Part shown: positions 4,506 to 8,066 of the stretch, piece by piece
How the letters are laid out: every line of letters begins with the position of its first letter
Position numbering within the stretch: position 1 is the stretch's first letter
Source: Anaerolineaceae bacterium
GTDB taxonomy: Bacteria > Chloroflexota > Anaerolineae > Anaerolineales > Anaerolineaceae
Direction: 5' to 3'
Length of the DNA: 8,066 nucleotides
Assembly: GCA_003448875.1 (NCBI GenBank)
Contig: DLXG01000225.1
Location: 1 to 8,066, forward strand
Notes under the pieces: model-generated
What the model saw: the letters and a program-made list of their open reading frames with translations, nothing else
What the model was told of the DNA's origin: nothing
The model's database searches: none
Position numbers and translations under genes: made by a program

Positions 4506-5603
4506 TCAATGTTCGGTTTCCGGCCGGGCAAAGATCATCCGTCCGGCGGCTGTTTGCAGAACTTTGGTCACCGTCACCAGAATTTCCTGATTGAGGTATT
4601 TGTTGCCGTTTTCGATGACCACCATGGTGCCGTCCTCCATATAACCGACACCCTGTCCGCTTTCCTTGCCTTCCTGAATGACGCGCACCGAGAGGGTTTC
4701 ACCCGGCAGCAGAACGGATTTAACGGCGTTAGCCAGTTCGTTGACGTTCAGCACCGTCACACCCTGCAGTTCGGCAATGCGGTTGAGGTTGTAGTCGTTG
4801 GTCAGAATCGGGCAGCGTAACTGGCGGGCAAGGATGACCAGTTTATCGTCCACATCGCGCACGCCTTCCACGTCAATATCCGAAATTCGCACGGGGATGA
4901 TAGGTTCTTTCTGCAACTGGGCGAGTACTTCCATGCCGCGCCGGCCGCGCTGACGGCGCAGGCTGTCTGGCGAGTCGGCGATGTATTGCAATTCGTTCAA
5001 CACAAAACGCGGAATCAATAGAGAACCCGGCAAAAATCCAGTGCGGGCAATATCGGCAATGCGCCCGTCAATGATCACACTGGTATCGAGCAAAATCGTG
5101 CGGGATTCGGCCCAATTGGCTCCGCCCTCTGCGGCGGGGCTGCCTGCGGCAGGCGGCTGGTTTTTAGAGATGTTTCCCCAAAGCGAAAACAGGTCATTCT
5201 GGCGCATGACGAAAACCGAAACGCCAAGATAACCAAAAAATACCACCCCGATGAAAGGGAGAATTTCTCCAAACGGGGAGGGCAGGCGCGAGAGGGGAAA
5301 TGCCAGCAGAACAGCGATGATCAGCCCGGCGATCAGACCGAACAGAGCCGCAAAAAGGGTCTGGGCAGAAACGCGGGTCAACAGGCTGCGGATGGCGCGC
5401 ATGGGACGGATGGTAATGAAAGGCGTCAAAATTAAACCGATGAGTGCGCCAACCAGTCCCAGCGTGAAGGCATATTCCTCTACTGAAAATGTGGAGGATG
5501 CTCCCCCGGCGGTTGCAATTTGCCCTAATTGCGCTCCCCACACCACACCAATGATTGCAAAAACGACCATGCCGATCAGGCGAAAAATGAATTCAATACT
5601 CAT
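4506..5603 (-). CDS. PIN/TRAM domain membrane protein (YacL-type), 365 aa
   Basis: ATG (5601-5603) has a good AAGGAG (complement of 5610-5615) 6 bases upstream. Four hydrophobic segments (about residues 5-25, 45-65, 84-105 and 112-133) anchor the protein. A low-complexity linker rich in Ala/Pro/Gly (147-163) leads to a PIN nuclease-like domain (about 168-292). The likely metal-binding acidic residues are Asp173 (LLDTSVIIDGRI), Glu204 (VLNELQYIAD), Asp252 or Asp253 (DVDDKLVILA) and Asp270 (ILTNDYNLN). A TRAM domain (about 300-358; GQGVGYMEDGTMVVIENG) should bind RNA. The full set of acidic residues suggests a competent endoribonuclease, though cellular targets of this family are poorly known. 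It is the first gene of the minus-strand operon, transcribed from a good promoter about 100 bases upstream. The length and the TM-PIN-TRAM order match Bacillus YacL and relatives. Confidence 0.92.
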   Translation of the reverse strand: MSIEFIFRLIGMVVFAIIGVVWGAQLGQIATAGGASSTFSVEEYAFTLGLVGALIGLILTPFITIRPMRAIRSLLTRVSAQTLFAALFGLIAGLIIAVLLAFPLSRLPSPFGEILPFIGVVFFGYLGVSVFVMRQNDLFSLWGNISKNQPPAAGSPAAEGGANWAESRTILLDTSVIIDGRIADIARTGFLPGSLLIPRFVLNELQYIADSPDSLRRQRGRRGMEVLAQLQKEPIIPVRISDIDVEGVRDVDDKLVILARQLRCPILTNDYNLNRIAELQGVTVLNVNELANAVKSVLLPGETLSVRVIQEGKESGQGVGYMEDGTMVVIENGNKYLNQEILVTVTKVLQTAAGRMIFARPETEH

Positions 5604-5701
5604 GAATAACTCCTTGGGATGAGTGCGAAAGGTGTGCGGAAATGTTAAGGTGCAGAATAAATGAAATGAATAAAAAATGAATGAAAATAATGATTAACCC
5701 T

Positions 5702-5730
5702 ATAATAGCATCAGAGTTATCCAGAGTCAA
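5702..5730 (-). promoter_or_regulatory. Promoter of the PIN/TRAM-rlmB-rhodanese operon
   Basis: On the minus strand TTGACT (complement of 5725-5730, 5 of 6) and TATTAT (complement of 5702-5707, 5 of 6) are 17 bases apart. Transcription would start near 5695, giving a leader of about 92 bases that is AT-rich with repeated ATTCATT-like words and ends in a strong Shine-Dalgarno. No terminator or riboswitch-like fold is apparent in that leader. Confidence 0.7.
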
Positions 5731-5779
5731 CGAAAAAAGTATTAATGAATAAGGTGAGGCGGCTAATGTCAACTGAGTG

Positions 5780-5788
5780 TGTTAGAAT
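5780..5788 (+). promoter_or_regulatory. Extended -10 promoter of the ECF operon, near-leaderless start
   Basis: TGTTAGAAT at 5780-5788 combines an extended TGn element with TAGAAT (5 of 6). There is no recognisable -35 at the usual distance, which is tolerated with an extended -10. Transcription would begin near 5795, only about 4 bases before the ATG at 5799, so the mRNA would be nearly leaderless. That agrees with the lack of any Shine-Dalgarno before that ATG. Confidence 0.5.
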
Positions 5789-5798
5789 AGCCTGACGA

Positions 5799-7553
5799 AT
5801 GACCGCTGCATTAATTGAAATCGAGAATCTGTCATACAGTCACCCGGTACGGGGAAGTGAGGCAATTCCTGCGCTGAGAGGGATCAACCTGCGGATTGAA
5901 GAGGGGGAATATGTGGCCTTGATCGGGGCGAATGGTTCCGGCAAAACGACCCTGGCGCGCCATTTGAATGCTTTGCTTTTACCCGATAAAGGCACAGTGC
6001 GAATCAATGGGATGGATACCCGCGAAACCCGCTTCCATCCGCAAATCCGCAGCCTGGTGGGCATGGTATTTCAGTCACCCGAAGATCAGCTGGTAGCGGC
6101 CATTCTGGAAGAGGATGTGGCCTTCGGGCCGGAGAATTTGGGGCTGCCGCCGGCTGAAATACGCCAGCGGGTGGAGGAAGCGCTCGAAATTACTGGTTTG
6201 AAGGAACACCGTCAGCGTCCTCCGCATTTGCTCTCGGCCGGTCAAATGCAGCGGGCAGCTCTGGCAGGGGTGCTGGCCATGCGTCCCCGTTGTGTCATTT
6301 TCGATGAAACCACCGCCATGCTCGATCCCGCCGGACGGCACATGGTCAGACGCTTGATGCGCCGCCTGCACGAGGAAGGGTTGACGGTGATTGTCATCTC
6401 TCACTTCATGCGCGAAGCAGTGGCTGCTCAGCGGGTGATTGTGCTGAACAAGGGGGAAATCGCGCTGGACAGTACGCCCCAACAGGTATTCAGCCATCCG
6501 GCTGACTTGTGGGCACTGGGTTTGGATTTGCCGCTGGCAGGACGGCTGGCCATTCAATTGCGGGAAGTTCTGCCTGACCTTCCTCCGAACCTGCTGCGTT
6601 CGAATGATCTGATAGCCGCCCTGCCTCCGCCGCCGTTTCAGGTGAAAGTCGGCGGTTTTCGCGAGGACAACTTTCCCTCAATTCCGCAAAATGGTTTTAT
6701 CCGCGTGAATCGTTTAGGCCATACCTATCTGGCCGATACACCGCTGGCATTTCCGGCTCTGGAAGATGTGCAACTGCATGCCGAACAGGCAAAGGTTCAT
6801 GGCCTGATCGGTTCAACAGGATCGGGAAAAACCACCCTTTTACAACACCTGAACGGCTTGTTACTGCCACAAAAAGGGGATGTTCAGGTAGGGCCGTTTG
6901 ATTTGAACGACCCGAAAACCGATTTGAAGGCGGTGCGCCAGTTTGCCGGGCTGGTTTTCCAGAATCCGGATTATCAACTGTTTGAACAATATGTGGGGGA
7001 TGAAATTGCCTATGCCCCGCGCTTGAAAGGTGAACGGGAGACACTGCGGGAGACAGTGCGGATGGCGATGGAAATGGTTGGGCTGGATTTTGAAACCTTC
7101 AAAGACCGCTTGACTTTCACGCTGAGCGGCGGTGAACGCCGCAAGGTGGCGCTGGCTTCTCTGATTGCCATGCGCCCGCAGGTTTTGCTGCTAGATGAAC
7201 CGACTGCCGGGCTCGACCCCCGTTCGCGCAATGAAACCCTGCGTTCACTGGATAAACTGCGCCAGCAGGGGCTGACGCTGGTGCTTTCCTCCCATCACAT
7301 GGAAGACATCGCTGAGTTGAGCAGCAGTCTGACCGTGCTGCACAAGGGAAAAACGCTGCTGGATGGCCCTGCCGAAGAGGTTTATTCCAATGTGAGTCTG
7401 TTGGAAGAACATGGCTTGGAGGCCCCGCTGGTGACCCGCGCGGCTGCCCGCTTACGGGAACTGGGCTGGGATATTCCGTGCTGTATCTTGCGGATTGGTG
7501 ATCTGGTAGAGCATTTGCGCCGCAATCTGGAGGTTCACCATGCACAACTTTGA
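5799..7553 (+). CDS. ECF transporter double ATPase (fused EcfA-EcfA'), 584 aa
   Basis: Two complete ABC nucleotide-binding domains are joined in one chain. Domain 1 (about 4-240) has Walker A GANGSGKTT (43-51), Q-loop FQSPEDQ (91-97), signature LSAGQ (145-149), Walker B CVIFDE (165-170) and switch His202. Domain 2 (about 298-540) has Walker A GSTGSGKTT (338-346), FQNPDYQ (387-393), LSGGE (442-446), Walker B VLLLDE (462-467) and switch His at 499. FQ.PE/DxQ at the Q-loop and the PF/Y-GP/AP block after it are typical of energy-coupling-factor ATPases. Together with EcfT and a substrate-binding S component it should energise uptake of a vitamin or transition metal; no S component lies in the window, so the substrate is unknown. 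ATG at 5799 leaves an N-terminus matching the family; no Shine-Dalgarno precedes it, and the promoter is immediately upstream. The C-terminal region (540-584) is an extra helical tail. The EcfT gene begins 14 bases before the stop. Confidence 0.93.
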   Translation: MTAALIEIENLSYSHPVRGSEAIPALRGINLRIEEGEYVALIGANGSGKTTLARHLNALLLPDKGTVRINGMDTRETRFHPQIRSLVGMVFQSPEDQLVAAILEEDVAFGPENLGLPPAEIRQRVEEALEITGLKEHRQRPPHLLSAGQMQRAALAGVLAMRPRCVIFDETTAMLDPAGRHMVRRLMRRLHEEGLTVIVISHFMREAVAAQRVIVLNKGEIALDSTPQQVFSHPADLWALGLDLPLAGRLAIQLREVLPDLPPNLLRSNDLIAALPPPPFQVKVGGFREDNFPSIPQNGFIRVNRLGHTYLADTPLAFPALEDVQLHAEQAKVHGLIGSTGSGKTTLLQHLNGLLLPQKGDVQVGPFDLNDPKTDLKAVRQFAGLVFQNPDYQLFEQYVGDEIAYAPRLKGERETLRETVRMAMEMVGLDFETFKDRLTFTLSGGERRKVALASLIAMRPQVLLLDEPTAGLDPRSRNETLRSLDKLRQQGLTLVLSSHHMEDIAELSSSLTVLHKGKTLLDGPAEEVYSNVSLLEEHGLEAPLVTRAAARLRELGWDIPCCILRIGDLVEHLRRNLEVHHAQL

Positions 7554-8066
7554 ATTTTTGCGTATGGTCAACATCGGCCAGTATCTGCCGCTGGATTCAA
7601 CCCTGCACCGTCTCGATGCTCGGGCGCGGATTGTGATGTACCTGCTCATTGTGATGGCTGCTACCTTCACGGCTCATCCGGCCGGTTTATTGTTTGCACT
7701 GCTGGTCGTACTGATTTTGTTGGGCATCGGGCGCATCCCGTTGAGTTTCGCCTTGCGCGGCCTGTTACCGCCCTTGCCATTCCTCTTGATTCTGGCCGTG
7801 CTGCAGGTTTTTGTATCCATACAGCCGCCAACTGCCGCGCCGTTGTTCGAGTTCGGGATTCTTAAGATTTATGCCAGCGGGCTGCTCTCAGCGGCTGTGC
7901 TGCTGTTACGTTTTTGTGTATTGATTCTGGCGCTTTCTCTCTCATCGTTCACCCTTTCAACTTCGGAAATGATCCACGGCCTCCAATCCCTTCTGGCACC
8001 CTTTTCCCGATTAGGACTGCCAACCAATGATCTGGTGATGGTTTTGCAGGTGACCATTCGTTTCAT
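7540..8066 (+). CDS. ecfT: ECF transporter transmembrane protein EcfT (C-terminus beyond window)
   Basis: ATG (7540-7542) overlaps the end of the ATPase gene by 14 bases and has GGAGG (7529-7533) six bases upstream, so translation is coupled. The frame stays open to the window edge for 175 codons. YLPLDSTLHRLDARARIVMY (15-34) is the conserved EcfT N-terminal segment. Hydrophobic helices are seen at about 32-42, 48-63, 78-93 and 113-135. The stretch LSLSSFTLSTSEMIHGLQSL (132-151) then LLAPFSRLGLPTNDLV is the start of the conserved cytoplasmic coupling region. The Ala-Arg-Gly signature helices that contact the ATPases lie beyond the edge. EcfT couples ATP hydrolysis to toppling of the S component in the membrane. 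The assignment is secure; the protein is incomplete only because the window ends. Confidence 0.92.
   Translation, partial: MHNFEFLRMVNIGQYLPLDSTLHRLDARARIVMYLLIVMAATFTAHPAGLLFALLVVLILLGIGRIPLSFALRGLLPPLPFLLILAVLQVFVSIQPPTAAPLFEFGILKIYASGLLSAAVLLLRFCVLILALSLSSFTLSTSEMIHGLQSLLAPFSRLGLPTNDLVMVLQVTIRF

Noticed and set aside
4472..4531. Twenty-residue N-terminal extension of RlmB from the ATG at 4531
   Set aside because: It overlaps the PIN/TRAM coding end, lacks the good RBS that precedes 4471, and the extension does not match the usual RlmB start.
5701..5706. Plus-strand TATAAT as a second ECF promoter
   Set aside because: No acceptable -35 lies 16-18 bases upstream on that strand. The same bases form the -10 of a much better minus-strand promoter.

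Overview
The window looks like a chromosomal segment of a bacterium of the phylum Chloroflexota, most likely an Anaerolineae-type organism. This rests on the protein families: a fused double-ATPase ECF transporter, a YacL-type PIN/TRAM protein next to a TrmH-family methyltransferase, and a DUF4395/thioredoxin pair. The absence of a Shine-Dalgarno sequence at two promoter-proximal starts also fits. No database search was possible, so the taxon is inference.

Positions 1-1300 are visibly AT-richer than the rest and look like accessory sequence. They carry two minus-strand genes: a four-cysteine zinc-ribbon protein running off the left edge, and a small helical TPR-like protein. The TPR-like gene has a perfect 12-bp palindrome over its probable promoter. 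About 470 bases of apparently non-coding DNA follow.

Positions 1298-2426 hold the most interesting unit. A consensus-like promoter (TTGTCA-17-TATAAT) sits only about 10 bases before an ATG that opens a 28-codon leader ORF with a Cys-Met-Cys run. The leader RNA can form a local hairpin just after the Cys codons, a 21-bp antiterminator, or an intrinsic terminator with a T-run. Next come a DUF4395 membrane protein with a CVGC motif and a membrane-anchored thioredoxin with CAPC. This is the architecture of a cysteine-responsive ribosome-mediated attenuator controlling a thiol-redox operon. It recalls the leaderless polycysteine sORF attenuators known from mycobacteria.

Positions 2435-5603 are a minus-strand block: a PIN/TRAM membrane protein, an RlmB-like rRNA 2'-O-methyltransferase, a single-domain rhodanese (4-base overlap with the methyltransferase gene) and an EamA/RarD permease. 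A good promoter (TTGACT-17-TATTAT) lies upstream of the PIN/TRAM gene. Positions 5799-8066 carry a divergent ECF vitamin/metal transporter operon: a 584-aa protein with two ABC ATPase domains, then EcfT, cut off by the right edge. The ECF operon also appears to be transcribed from only a few bases before its ATG.
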